DNA of 34,754 nt from Candidatus Cloacimonadota bacterium (GCA_016932035.1 JAFGDR010000013.1:1-34754), one strand, 5' to 3'; shown: positions 1-8,486, counted from the stretch's first letter. The notes: generated by a model from the sequence alone, not told the origin. Made by a program: numbers and translations.

Positions 1-104
1 ATAATTATTTATAAAACTTGACTCTATTTAGAGATGAGATAAGGAAAAATCGTTTGTTTGTAAATTTCTCAATTTTAAAACATTTTAAACGAAAGGAGAA
101 TTCT

Positions 105-1541
105 ATGTTGAAAAAGGGTATGAGTTTTTTGTTAATTTTCCTACTTGCCTCGTCGATAATACTTGCTCAGGAAGAGACAAAGGAAAGAGAAACCTGGACG
201 GTGAAAAACAACACATGGCTTTGCTGGGATACGTATCAATCAAAGGGTGAACCATCCATTGAACTCAAGCAGGTGTGGGCTGGCACTAAAGTTATTCCTT
301 TTGCTAACCAAGCATTCAGTTTTAAAGTAGAGTTGCCTTCTGGAGAATACGGACTTATTGTAGCCGATGATCTTGAAGAAGCACATTGGGTAGTAAATGA
401 ACGACCAGATTCAATTAAATTCTATCCGAACGCAGAATATGGACAGGGAAATTATGAACTGCTCCCCCCTGGTACAAGGGCATATCGAATAGCCACTATT
501 CAGAATGGTGGAGTATATACCGTCAGACTCGAAGATGGAAGGACCGGCTCTGTGATTCGTCATTACATGCGTTCCCCCTACTTCAAAAGCTTACCTGAGG
601 TAGATCAACAATTTCACAGAATTTTTGCTATAGACAAATTGCAAGATAATTTGATCAACAATACAAAGGAGCAGACGCTGGACTATCTTGGTCCTGCAAG
701 TGCGTTTGTATACACAAATAATGATCAAACATCCTCTGAACTCTATTTTGAATATGTGATAGCAGTACAACAAAAAATGCGTCATAACGGCATTAAAGTG
801 GTTTATGATAATGACCAAGCCAAGGAGATAGTTTTGCTTGGAAAAGCAAAAAAATCTATTGCTGAAAAGTTACCACTTGCCGGCTTAATACGCAATATCA
901 ATTTCAACTGGATCTCGAACAGTAAGAAGAGTTATTATGAGAAATCTGGTGAAAATTGGTGGTCGAAATTCCGGAAGAAAAATTTCTTCACAAAAGTGCT
1001 TGGCTTTATTGTATCGATTATTGGAATTTTCATTTTCTTCTCGATTCCACAGCTTATTTCCTGGCCTTTCAGGCGACTTATCATTGCTATAAAGCCGATG
1101 GGAAATGGATTGGTCAAATTCATTAACTTCATCCTTCTTACTGCGTTTATGTATTTCTTCTTCCTTGTGTTGACACTATATGTTATTCTTGATCAATTTC
1201 TCGTCATTGCGATATTCACTCTCATTCCATGGTTCATTTATGTAAAACGTAACAATAGCACGATCAACTATAATCGGTGCCCAAATTGTCATACCATGTG
1301 GAGTGCAGAGGATAAAGGATCCACACATACCGGTACCGACAAATCAAGAGCATGGAAGGCACGGGATGTGTATAAAGGCTCAACCACTTCCGGAAATGTA
1401 ACGACCAAACATTATGATCGACATTGGGATGAAGAGATCACAACGACCGAGAGTTATCTCGATCACAGAAAATGCCAAAACTGCGGATACGATTGGGATG
1501 TTCAACGCCAAGAAAGCAGTAAACATACTGTAAAGCATTAG
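105..1541 (+). CDS. Secreted/membrane protein with C-terminal split zinc ribbon, function unknown
   Basis: I do not recognise the family. From the ATG at 105 the product is 478 aa. I chose this start over an upstream in-frame ATG at 18 because GAAAGGAG lies just before it and a clean Sec signal peptide follows (LLIFLLASSIILAQ). The exported part holds an SH3-like stretch (about residues 120-155, LPPGTRAYR...GRTGSVIRHY). A segment NNTKEQTLDYLGPAS (about 185-200) resembles the start of SmpA/BamE-type domains. Two or three membrane segments follow (about 295-315 and 340-378). The C-terminus carries CPNC (Cys392/395) and CQNC (Cys457/460) about 60 residues apart, which could bind one zinc. Two membrane segments would place this tail outside the cytoplasm and three would place it inside; I cannot decide. 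A small decayed membrane gene follows after 11 bases. Confidence 0.75.
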   Translation: MLKKGMSFLLIFLLASSIILAQEETKERETWTVKNNTWLCWDTYQSKGEPSIELKQVWAGTKVIPFANQAFSFKVELPSGEYGLIVADDLEEAHWVVNERPDSIKFYPNAEYGQGNYELLPPGTRAYRIATIQNGGVYTVRLEDGRTGSVIRHYMRSPYFKSLPEVDQQFHRIFAIDKLQDNLINNTKEQTLDYLGPASAFVYTNNDQTSSELYFEYVIAVQQKMRHNGIKVVYDNDQAKEIVLLGKAKKSIAEKLPLAGLIRNINFNWISNSKKSYYEKSGENWWSKFRKKNFFTKVLGFIVSIIGIFIFFSIPQLISWPFRRLIIAIKPMGNGLVKFINFILLTAFMYFFFLVLTLYVILDQFLVIAIFTLIPWFIYVKRNNSTINYNRCPNCHTMWSAEDKGSTHTGTDKSRAWKARDVYKGSTTSGNVTTKHYDRHWDEEITTTESYLDHRKCQNCGYDWDVQRQESSKHTVKH

Positions 1542-1552
1542 CAAGGAGTGAC

Positions 1553-1750
1553 ATGTAATTTAAAGAATTCGTTATTCAGTTTATCATAACCTTTGTGGTT
1601 GCATTCATTTCTAGCACAGTTGTAATATTTCTTTATAATTTGATCATACATGGTCATGGAAGATTCATGTGGAGTATCAGTTTTATGTTGTCATTCACGA
1701 TTGGATTTGTGACTCCCTTTAGTACGTTATACACATCGAAGAAGAAATAA
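1553..1750 (+). pseudogene. Small two-helix membrane protein gene with stop at codon 2
   Basis: AAGGAG (1543-1548) precedes an ATG at 1553 with normal spacing, but the next codon is TAA (1556-1558). After that stop the same frame stays open for 63 codons to TAA at 1748-1750. It encodes FKEFVIQFIITFVVAFISS..., a typical small protein with a hydrophobic helix, a short polar turn (IHGHGRFMW) and a second hydrophobic stretch, ending in a lysine tail. The layout fits an intact small membrane-protein gene that acquired a nonsense codon (for example GAA to TAA) at position 2. No in-frame GTG or TTG with a usable ribosome binding site rescues it. A single sequencing error at 1556 is the main alternative. 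Family not recognised. Confidence 0.5.
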
Positions 1751-1775
1751 AAGCAAAAGTATAAACAAAAACAGT

Positions 1776-1802
1776 GCAATGATTGGTTTCATTGCCTTTT
1801 TT
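1776..1802 (+). terminator. Intrinsic terminator
   Basis: A perfect 7-bp stem, GCAATGA (1776-1782) and TCATTGC (1789-1795), with loop TTGGTT, is followed by C and six T (1797-1802). It lies 25 bases after the decayed small membrane gene and ends transcription of the 105-1750 unit. It also shows that the first in-frame ATG of the next reading frame (1779) cannot be its start. Confidence 0.8.
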
Positions 1803-1844
1803 GTGGCTAGACTTCATAATCCCGAAATGAGAATAGAGTTCAGA

Positions 1845-2201
1845 ATGATGAAAAATAAAATAACATTGGGATACTGTTTGTATTATTTGTTCTTAACTGC
1901 ATCAGCCAGTTGGGGGATGAAGTCCAGTTCGAACGGAACTCTACTGAGAACAATAAAATTTAACAGAAAAATTGTTGCATTTTCTGCTGCAGTTAGTGAT
2001 GTAGATAATGATGAAATTCCTGAGATCATATGCGCAGCACACGATCATAACCTCTATGTATTGAGACCCGATAGAACTGTCATGGATGTTTGGCCTCAGC
2101 TTGCTTATAACGGGGATGCCAATTATTGGAGCACATCTCCCATCCTTGCAAATCTTATAGAAGATGATGAACATGTTGGCAAGGTGGTTAAATGGAAGTA
2201 G
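1845..2201 (+). pseudogene. N-terminal remnant of an exported VCBS/FG-GAP-repeat protein
   Basis: The frame from the double ATG at 1845/1848 gives about 118 aa. It has a basic N-terminus, a hydrophobic signal-like stretch (about 6-22) and then one recognisable FG-GAP/VCBS-type blade: SDVDNDEIPEIICAAHDHNL, with the acidic D-x-D-N-D calcium-loop pattern, followed by YVLRPDRTVMDVWP. Proteins of this type normally carry several such blades forming a beta-propeller of several hundred residues. Here the frame stops just as a second blade would begin (STSPILANLIEDDEH). I therefore read it as a truncated gene, not a functional protein. No strong ribosome binding site is visible and there is no continuation in other frames before the next gene. 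Confidence 0.5.
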
Positions 2202-2204
2202 GGA

Positions 2205-2218
2205 TTTAACATGTTAAA
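2205..2218. repeat. 14-bp perfect palindrome
   Basis: TTTAACATGTTAAA is its own reverse complement. It lies in the 101-base gap between the VCBS remnant and the VirK-like gene, about 85 bases before that gene's start, so it could be an operator. In such AT-rich DNA it could also be chance. Confidence 0.3.
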
Positions 2219-2302
2219 CCCAAATACTTTCTAACTCCATAAAAATTGACAAATTTCCGGCAAATTTTCTCATATCCATACTACTATGTGCGGAGCCATG
2301 AC

Positions 2303-2782
2303 ATGATAAAACGGTTTATTCTATTGTTGCTGTTACTCATTCCTCTCGTATTTTGCCTTCATGCAGAATCTTGTGAAGTTGGATCGTTCACAGAACTGAT
2401 GTCCCTTTTGAACACCGGTGGAGAGGCGCGTGTGGTTATCCATTACGGTGATTGTACGCTGATCAGCAATAATGAAGAAAAAACATATTCTCCCAATGCA
2501 ATCGGCGGGATGAGCATTGATGTGTATGAATATTTCCCGGCTGGCATTTTCGGGAACAAAAACGCATATGTGGTCTTCTCTTCGAGTAAATTAATTGAAA
2601 ATCCAATTGGCGATGGGTACGTTTATAATTATGTAAAGATCAAGATATCTGATGATGATTCTGTTCGTATTATTGCCAGGTACCTTGATTCGATTACCTT
2701 TGATGAAATAATGGATGAGAGTTTCTATACAACAATCCACACAAAAGACAATGACGGTGGCGTTTACATCTATACTGATTGA
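2303..2782 (+). CDS. VirK-like periplasmic protein
   Basis: From the ATG at 2303 (GGAG at 2292-2295, 7-base spacing) the product is 159 aa with a Sec signal peptide (RFILLLLLLIPLVFCLHA). The mature part begins SFTELMSLLNTGGEARVVIHYGDC. This matches my memory of the VirK family (PF06903), in which a short helix is followed by a strand and a conserved Cys. Further blocks are GGMSIDVYEYFP, AYVVFSSSKL, VYNYVKIKI and GVYIYTD, a mostly beta pattern. VirK proteins are small exported proteins of uncertain role. The gene ends 10 bases before the TPR-GGDEF gene and is likely cotranscribed with it, so it could be a periplasmic partner of that sensor. The family assignment is from recall of the pattern, without a search. 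Confidence 0.6.
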   Translation: MIKRFILLLLLLIPLVFCLHAESCEVGSFTELMSLLNTGGEARVVIHYGDCTLISNNEEKTYSPNAIGGMSIDVYEYFPAGIFGNKNAYVVFSSSKLIENPIGDGYVYNYVKIKISDDDSVRIIARYLDSITFDEIMDESFYTTIHTKDNDGGVYIYTD

Positions 2783-2792
2783 TGAAGATCAT

Positions 2793-4871
2793 ATGAAAAA
2801 AAAGCAGGTTGATGTTCCTTTCTACAGGTTTGTAGTTATTACGCTTTTCCTGCTCATTGCTTGTGTATCTTTATTTGCGCAAGGAGATCTTAATCAAAAC
2901 GACGAGTGGATATACCAGCCAACTGAGGTGCGTTTTAAAATATATGATCTTATTTCAGGCGAGCGTATTGGATTTACTGCCACACAGAACCTCGGCTATG
3001 CCCGAAAGGTACTCGAAGCTCCAAAGATCGTGAAATCAAAGGATATCAATGCACTGATCCTTTACAACAAAGCGCTTATCCAGTACCTTCAGAAAAATTA
3101 CGAAAGAGCGATCGACTATTTTTTGCAGGTTCTGGAAAATAATGATGACGACCGGGAGTTAAAAGGAAAATTATATAATGTAATCGGGAACTGTTTCCTG
3201 TATCTCGACCAACCGGAAGAGGCATTAAAGTATTATGAAATGGGGTTGGAATTCGTGCAGGATTACGATTTTGAGGGAGATAGAACACGTTTGTTGAATA
3301 ACTTGGGAATCATCATGGAGCTTGATGGCGACTATGCTCATGCCATCGATTTCTACGTACGTGCAAAAGAAAGTGCGCAGCAGATTCATGATACCAGATA
3401 TTCCACATGGATCATTTACAATCTTGGAAATGTATATTATTACCTCGGCAATTATCAGAAGTCCCTTGATCATCATAAACAGGTTCTCGAATTACTCAGG
3501 GAAATGAACAGCGGAAAAGAAACTGCAGAAGCCCTTGGTAATCTTGGTGTGCTGTATGATGAGATCGGAGAGGAGAAGAAAGCACTCAACTTTCATCAGC
3601 GTAGTCTTGGATTCCTCGAAATGATCGGCACGAAGATGGAGCTTGATTATGTGCTCTGCAATGTTGCGAAGATTCATGAAGATCTGGGAAATATTGACGA
3701 AGCACTCAAATACTATATGAGAGCCCAGGACGTGGAAGAGGAACTTAACAGCCAGGAAAGACTTGTTTCAACAATCAATTGTATCGGTGCATTATATCTA
3801 AAAAAAGGTGATATTGATAAAGCTCTGAAATGTCATGATGAATCATGTTGTCTTGCCGTTAATGCTCATTATATGTCAGGGCAGATACAATCGCTTATAC
3901 ATATTGGTCATGATTTTCTCAAGAAGAATGAATTCTCTACTTCGAGAACATATTATACCGATGCCCTCGAACTTGCTCGTTCGTCGGGTGATCAGTATGG
4001 TGAACTGGACTCATATCATGCACTGTTCGATATCGACTATCTAACAGGATCATATCAAAATTCATACAGATATATGTCGCAGTATACAGAGTTGTGGGAT
4101 AGAGTTCACTCACGTGACATCGAAGCAAGGATTCAGGATCTGTTAAATAGATACGGTATTGAGAAGAAGGAAAGGGAATTGAGTCTCCTCAAAAGAGATC
4201 AGCAACTGAAGCAGGTCGCGATTAGCAGAAATAAGATTTTAAGTCTATTCTTGATCCTCATATGCGGGATCGTTTTAGTTCTTATTTTTGTGATTAAAAA
4301 ACGCAACAAAGAAAAGTATCAAGCGAACCTAGAACTTCAGAAGTACAATAAAAAACTCGATGTGCTATCTAAAACAGATGCCCTAACCACACTTAATAAT
4401 CGTCGTGCTATCGTAGAAAAAATAGAGTATCTTAAGATCGTATATGAACGAAACAAACGTCCCTTTACCGTTATTATTGCAGATATCGATGATTTTAAAA
4501 CAATCAATGACACCTTCGGACATGATGCCGGTGATCATATATTGATTTCTTTAGGGCAGCTTATTAAAGACAATATCAGAAAACAGGATTTCCTAGGTCG
4601 CTGGGGAGGTGATGAACTTATCCTTGTACTACCGGATACACCAACCAAAGGCGGCATAATACTTGGGGAGAAGATCAGGACAAAGGTAGATACAAGAAAT
4701 TTTTATTTCAATCAACACACGTTGAATGCATCCCTGACCATTGGTGTTGCAGAATACAAGTATGATATGGGAGTGAATGATCTCATCAAAAAAGCAGACC
4801 AGGCATTATATGATGGGAAACATCTCGGGAAAAACCGTGTCGTGAACTTTGAGGATGCAGTTAATGAGTAA
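2793..4871 (+). CDS. Membrane diguanylate cyclase with TPR sensor domain
   Basis: This is a predicted c-di-GMP synthase (2 GTP to c-di-GMP). From the ATG at 2793 it is 692 aa: signal peptide (about 11-30), about eight TPR units (about 85-435, for example ALKYYEMGL, ALKYYMRA and ALKCHDE), a coiled coil (EKKERELSLLKRDQQLKQ), one membrane helix (about 482-501) and a GGDEF domain (about 525-692). The TPR part is therefore periplasmic and the cyclase cytoplasmic. The active-site motif reads GGDEL (605-609), with Leu in place of Phe. The metal Asp is in ADIDDFK. An RxxD inhibitory site (RKQD, 596-599) sits at the canonical five-residue distance, implying product inhibition. The last codons overlap the pyk start (ATGAGTAA). 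A paralogue lies just beyond pyk. Confidence 0.9.
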   Translation: MKKKQVDVPFYRFVVITLFLLIACVSLFAQGDLNQNDEWIYQPTEVRFKIYDLISGERIGFTATQNLGYARKVLEAPKIVKSKDINALILYNKALIQYLQKNYERAIDYFLQVLENNDDDRELKGKLYNVIGNCFLYLDQPEEALKYYEMGLEFVQDYDFEGDRTRLLNNLGIIMELDGDYAHAIDFYVRAKESAQQIHDTRYSTWIIYNLGNVYYYLGNYQKSLDHHKQVLELLREMNSGKETAEALGNLGVLYDEIGEEKKALNFHQRSLGFLEMIGTKMELDYVLCNVAKIHEDLGNIDEALKYYMRAQDVEEELNSQERLVSTINCIGALYLKKGDIDKALKCHDESCCLAVNAHYMSGQIQSLIHIGHDFLKKNEFSTSRTYYTDALELARSSGDQYGELDSYHALFDIDYLTGSYQNSYRYMSQYTELWDRVHSRDIEARIQDLLNRYGIEKKERELSLLKRDQQLKQVAISRNKILSLFLILICGIVLVLIFVIKKRNKEKYQANLELQKYNKKLDVLSKTDALTTLNNRRAIVEKIEYLKIVYERNKRPFTVIIADIDDFKTINDTFGHDAGDHILISLGQLIKDNIRKQDFLGRWGGDELILVLPDTPTKGGIILGEKIRTKVDTRNFYFNQHTLNASLTIGVAEYKYDMGVNDLIKKADQALYDGKHLGKNRVVNFEDAVNE

Positions 4872-6285
4872 AGTGCTAACGACCAGGACAAAGATTATCT
4901 GTACGATCGGTCCTGCTACGGCAAGTATTGAAAAAATCGAATTATTGATTCGAGCCGGTATGAATGCAGCTCGTTTGAATTTCTCACATGGTACGCATGA
5001 CCAACATCTGCAATACATCAAAAATATTCGTGCTGCATCGGCAAAGTGCGGTTTAACGATTCCAATCATTGCAGACCTTGGCGGTCCAAAGTTGCGTATC
5101 GGTTTAGTTGAGAAGGAATTCTATGTGAATCCTCATGATACTTTGATCATAACAACTGAAGATGTGCCGGGTACTCCAACCAAGATCGGTACAACGTATA
5201 AAAATCTACCCCATGATGTTAAAAAAGGAGATGCCATCCTCATCGATGACGGATATATTTCTCTTACTGTCTCTTCTGTAAAGGGTAATGAAGTCCACTG
5301 TATTGTTGATAATGGTGGTGTGGTACGGTCACGAAAAGGGATTAACCTTCCGGGTGTGTCAATCAGTTCACCGACGATTACAGATAAAGACCTGAAAGAT
5401 ATAGATTTTGCCTGTAAACAGAATATTGATCTCCTTGCCCTTTCTTTTGTGCGCTCGCATAAAGACATCGAGCAGCTCAGGACTATTCTTAAGCAGAAGA
5501 ATTCACAGAAACCAATTATTGCAAAGATCGAGAAATCCGAAGCTATCGAAGATATAGACCAGATCATTGCTCATTCTGATATTGTTATGATCGCACGAGG
5601 GGATCTCGGTGTGGAGTTGCCGACCGAAGAAGTGCCGGTTCTTCAAAAGAAGATCATTGAAAAGTGCCTTAAAGCAAGTACTCCGGTTGTTACTGCAACA
5701 CAAATGCTTGAATCCATGGTGGAGAATTCTCTTCCGACACGAGCTGAAGCTAGCGATGTAGCTAATGCTGTTTTTGATGGAACAGATGCTGTTATGCTGA
5801 GCGCTGAAACTTCAATCGGTGCTCATCCAGAAGAAGCTGTTCGTATGATGAAGAAGATCATCACCCGTTCTGAGCAGGACTGTGTGCCAAGCACCGATCT
5901 TTTCAGTTCAACCTTCCGAACTGACCAATTTGTGATCGACCTGTCAAAAGCTGCATGTGCAATTGCACAGGAAACGAATGCATCGGCCATCTTTGCTGTC
6001 ACCAAAACAGGCAGAACAGCACGGCATCTTGCCAGGTATAGGGTACATACACCTGTCTTTGCTTTTACAGAACATATCCAAACTTTGAATCTTCTCCAGC
6101 TTGTCTGGGGCGTGAATGGTTATCTGATGCAGAATCTCGAAGAAACGGACATGACACTGCAAAAAGTAAAAAAGTTTGCCCATGAGAAAGGCTTCATCGA
6201 ACATAAAGATATTATTGTTTTTGTAGCCGGAATTCCTCTTAAGACCAGCACCGAAGTAAACATGATAAAATTGGACAGGGTGTGA
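4864..6285 (+). CDS. pyk: Pyruvate kinase
   Basis: Cytoplasmic glycolytic enzyme: phosphoenolpyruvate + ADP to pyruvate + ATP. The product is 473 aa, the usual bacterial length. The N-terminal TKIICTIGPA and NAARLNFSHG, the signature IIAKIEK, MIARGDLGVELP, and VTATQMLESM...PTRAEASDVANAV are all intact, including the catalytic Lys of AKIEK and the Mg-binding acidic residues. The C-terminal allosteric domain is complete (KTGRTARHLARYR). The ATG at 4864 overlaps the stop of the upstream cyclase, so translation is probably coupled. The next cyclase begins 2 bases after this stop. Being enclosed by two cyclase genes is unusual for pyk. Confidence 0.97.
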   Translation: MSKVLTTRTKIICTIGPATASIEKIELLIRAGMNAARLNFSHGTHDQHLQYIKNIRAASAKCGLTIPIIADLGGPKLRIGLVEKEFYVNPHDTLIITTEDVPGTPTKIGTTYKNLPHDVKKGDAILIDDGYISLTVSSVKGNEVHCIVDNGGVVRSRKGINLPGVSISSPTITDKDLKDIDFACKQNIDLLALSFVRSHKDIEQLRTILKQKNSQKPIIAKIEKSEAIEDIDQIIAHSDIVMIARGDLGVELPTEEVPVLQKKIIEKCLKASTPVVTATQMLESMVENSLPTRAEASDVANAVFDGTDAVMLSAETSIGAHPEEAVRMMKKIITRSEQDCVPSTDLFSSTFRTDQFVIDLSKAACAIAQETNASAIFAVTKTGRTARHLARYRVHTPVFAFTEHIQTLNLLQLVWGVNGYLMQNLEETDMTLQKVKKFAHEKGFIEHKDIIVFVAGIPLKTSTEVNMIKLDRV

Positions 6286-6287
6286 GA

Positions 6288-7280
6288 ATGCAAAAATCTT
6301 ACTTTTTCGTGTTAATTGTTGTGCTTCTTTTTGTGACAATCTCACTTTTAAATGCAGACGAATCCTTGGATTTTGAAAGTATTCAAAATGCGATTGTACA
6401 GGCGGAAAAAGACAGCAATAATTTCGATCTATCCCAGGCATACAAATCAATGGCAATATACTATGCCAACAGGGAAGATTATAAGGATGCATCATTCTAT
6501 TTTCTAAAATATATAAAACTGCATGAAGATATAATCATAAGTGAATTTGACTACAGGATCGAGCAGCTTGAATTCCGATACCAGGCATCTCAAAAAGAGA
6601 AGGAGCTTGAACTTCTCAGGAGAGAACAGAAACTGAAAGATTCGGAAGTAGCTAACTCAAGAAATGAACGCAACATGCTGATCGTCATCTCTCTCCTCGT
6701 AATAGCTCTTGTCGTCGTATTCTTGAATCGGTATCATCTTCATACAAGGCTTCATAAAAAACTCGATGAACTCAATAAAAAACTTATAGATCTTGCTGAA
6801 ACAGACTCCCTCACAAAACTTTATAACCGTCGATTTATAATCGATAAAATCAACTACCTTAAGCATCAGTTCGAACGAACGAAGACATCTTTTTCCATCA
6901 TTATAGGGGATATGAATAATTTCAAAGAGGTGAATGATACCTTTGGACATGATATTGGTGATATGGTTCTGATGCAGCTTAGCGAAACAATGGAAGAGCT
7001 TATCCGTAAGCAGGATTTCGTGGGACGATGGGGGGGTGATGAATTCATCCTTGTTTTACCAGATACTGATGAAGAGGGTGCACAAACCATTGCTTATAAG
7101 ATTGAAAATACTGTGGCTCAGACGAATTTTGGTGATCATAGCCATTTGGTCAATGTTGGTATTACCTTCGGTTTTGCAGAGTACGATAAAGTTCAGGAAG
7201 CAACTGAACTCGTAAAGAAAGCCGACATCTCACTCTATATCAGGAAAGAAGAGTATAAACAGTTTCGTGATGAAAGGTAA
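6288..7280 (+). CDS. Membrane diguanylate cyclase with short sensor region
   Basis: From the ATG at 6288 the product is 330 aa (a GTG at 6282 overlapping the pyk stop is an alternative). Order: signal peptide (about 4-22), roughly one and a half TPR-like helical units (AYKSMAIYYANREDYKDASFY), coiled coil (QKEKELELLRREQKLKDSEV), one membrane helix (about 130-147), GGDEF domain. GGDEF is canonical (249-253) and RKQD (240-243) forms the inhibitory site. The first metal Asp is present (GDMNNFK), but the usual second Asp of DxD is Asn210. The C-terminus ends SLYIRKEEYKQFRDER and lacks the usual YxxKxxGxNR. The coiled coil and GGDEF parts closely resemble the upstream TPR cyclase, so the two are likely duplicates that differ mainly in the sensor. 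Confidence 0.88.
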   Translation: MQKSYFFVLIVVLLFVTISLLNADESLDFESIQNAIVQAEKDSNNFDLSQAYKSMAIYYANREDYKDASFYFLKYIKLHEDIIISEFDYRIEQLEFRYQASQKEKELELLRREQKLKDSEVANSRNERNMLIVISLLVIALVVVFLNRYHLHTRLHKKLDELNKKLIDLAETDSLTKLYNRRFIIDKINYLKHQFERTKTSFSIIIGDMNNFKEVNDTFGHDIGDMVLMQLSETMEELIRKQDFVGRWGGDEFILVLPDTDEEGAQTIAYKIENTVAQTNFGDHSHLVNVGITFGFAEYDKVQEATELVKKADISLYIRKEEYKQFRDER

Positions 7281-7298
7281 TGGTAGATAGCAACAAAT

Positions 7299-7326
7299 TT
7301 GACAATCCATCTTAGTATGATATTTC
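7299..7326 (+). promoter_or_regulatory. Possible sigma70-type promoter for gcvT
   Basis: TTGACA (7299-7304), a 16-base spacer, then TATTTC (7321-7326), 35 bases before the gcvT ATG. The -35 is perfect and the -10 only moderate. The 80-base gap is too short and lacks the conserved cores of a glycine riboswitch. Confidence 0.35.
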
Positions 7327-7360
7327 TTACGATAAATTAGTAAAACTTTAAGGAGTAATA

Positions 7361-8464
7361 ATGGTCAAGAAGACACCATTTTATAAAGTTCATAAAGAGA
7401 AAGGTGCGAAGATTTTACCATTTGCCGGCTATGAAATGCCTATTCAATACAAGAACGGCATTGTACATGAACATAAAAAAGTACGTTCGTCCGTAGGCAT
7501 GTTTGATCTTAGCCATATGGGAGAATTTATTGTTAAGGGATCTCATGCGCTGGAATTTTTACAGATGACGACTATTAATGATGTGTCTGAGCTTGCGATC
7601 GGGCAGGTTCAGTACAGCAATATGTGTTATCCTGATGGGGGTATTGTTGACGATCTGCTTATATATAGAGATGAGGATTATTATTATCTTGTTGTGAATG
7701 CGTCGAATCTTGATAAAGATTTCGAGTGGCTCAAGAGCAACCTGATCGATGGAGTAGATATAGTCAATGTAAGTGACGAAACAGCATTGATCGGTGTACA
7801 AGGACCTCAGGCAGAACAGGTCGTACAAAAGCTCATTAAAGATGATCTCTCAATCCTCGAATACTACCATTTCATTCATTCTCAAATAGATGGAATGCCA
7901 GCCCTTATATCAAGGACAGGATATACAGGCGAGGATGGTTTTGAAATCTATTTCACTGATCTTACACGAGCTGAGGAGATGTGGAAAAAGGTTGAAGAGG
8001 CTGGAAAAGAGTTTGATATCGAACCGATCGGACTTGGTGCGCGCGATACACTTCGCCTTGAAATGAAATATCCTTTGTATGGTAATGATATTGACAAAGG
8101 CACAAATCCTCTCGAAGCTGGATTGAGATGGGTTGTGAAGTTTGATAAAGGTGACTTTATTGGAAAGCAAGCACTTGAAATAGTAAATCAGCAAAAGATC
8201 CAGAGAAAACTCGTGCCCTTTGTGATGGATGGTAAGGGCATCCCGCGTCCTCATTATAAAATCTTTAAAGATGGAAATGAGATCGGGGAAGTGAGAAGCG
8301 GTACGATGTCGCCGAGTCTTGGTATGGGCATTGGAACAGGATATGTGCATCGTGATTATATGAAATCAGGCAATCAGATTGATATTGATATACGAGGCAC
8401 ATTATATCCTGCCACAATAATAAAGCCACCATTTTATAAAGAGGGTACTGTTAAGAGTAAATAA
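7361..8464 (+). CDS. gcvT: Aminomethyltransferase (glycine cleavage T protein)
   Basis: T protein of the glycine cleavage system: it transfers the aminomethyl carbon from lipoyl-H protein to tetrahydrofolate and releases ammonia. It has 367 aa, the normal length. Visible family blocks are FAGYEMPIQY, VGMFDLSHMGE, QYSNMCYPDGGIVDDLLIYR, GVQGPQAE, SRTGYTGEDGFEIY, GLGARDTLRLEM, PLYGNDI and EIGEVRSGTMSPSLG. The ATG is preceded by AAGGAG with a 6-base spacer. The other glycine cleavage genes (gcvH, gcvP) are not adjacent: a terminator follows directly and the upstream neighbour is a cyclase, so gcvT stands alone here. Confidence 0.96.
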   Translation: MVKKTPFYKVHKEKGAKILPFAGYEMPIQYKNGIVHEHKKVRSSVGMFDLSHMGEFIVKGSHALEFLQMTTINDVSELAIGQVQYSNMCYPDGGIVDDLLIYRDEDYYYLVVNASNLDKDFEWLKSNLIDGVDIVNVSDETALIGVQGPQAEQVVQKLIKDDLSILEYYHFIHSQIDGMPALISRTGYTGEDGFEIYFTDLTRAEEMWKKVEEAGKEFDIEPIGLGARDTLRLEMKYPLYGNDIDKGTNPLEAGLRWVVKFDKGDFIGKQALEIVNQQKIQRKLVPFVMDGKGIPRPHYKIFKDGNEIGEVRSGTMSPSLGMGIGTGYVHRDYMKSGNQIDIDIRGTLYPATIIKPPFYKEGTVKSK

Positions 8465-8486
8465 TAATTGAAGTAATATAGTAGAG

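Noticed and set aside
5944-6495. 183-codon open frame on the minus strand
   Set aside because: It lies opposite pyk and the second cyclase, both well supported; its translation is Cys/His-rich with no domain and no ribosome binding site.
7281-7360. Glycine riboswitch before gcvT
   Set aside because: The gap is 80 bases, AT-rich and lacks the conserved helices and GGA cores.
7910-8350. 146-codon minus-strand frame
   Set aside because: It is antisense to gcvT, which has full family motifs.
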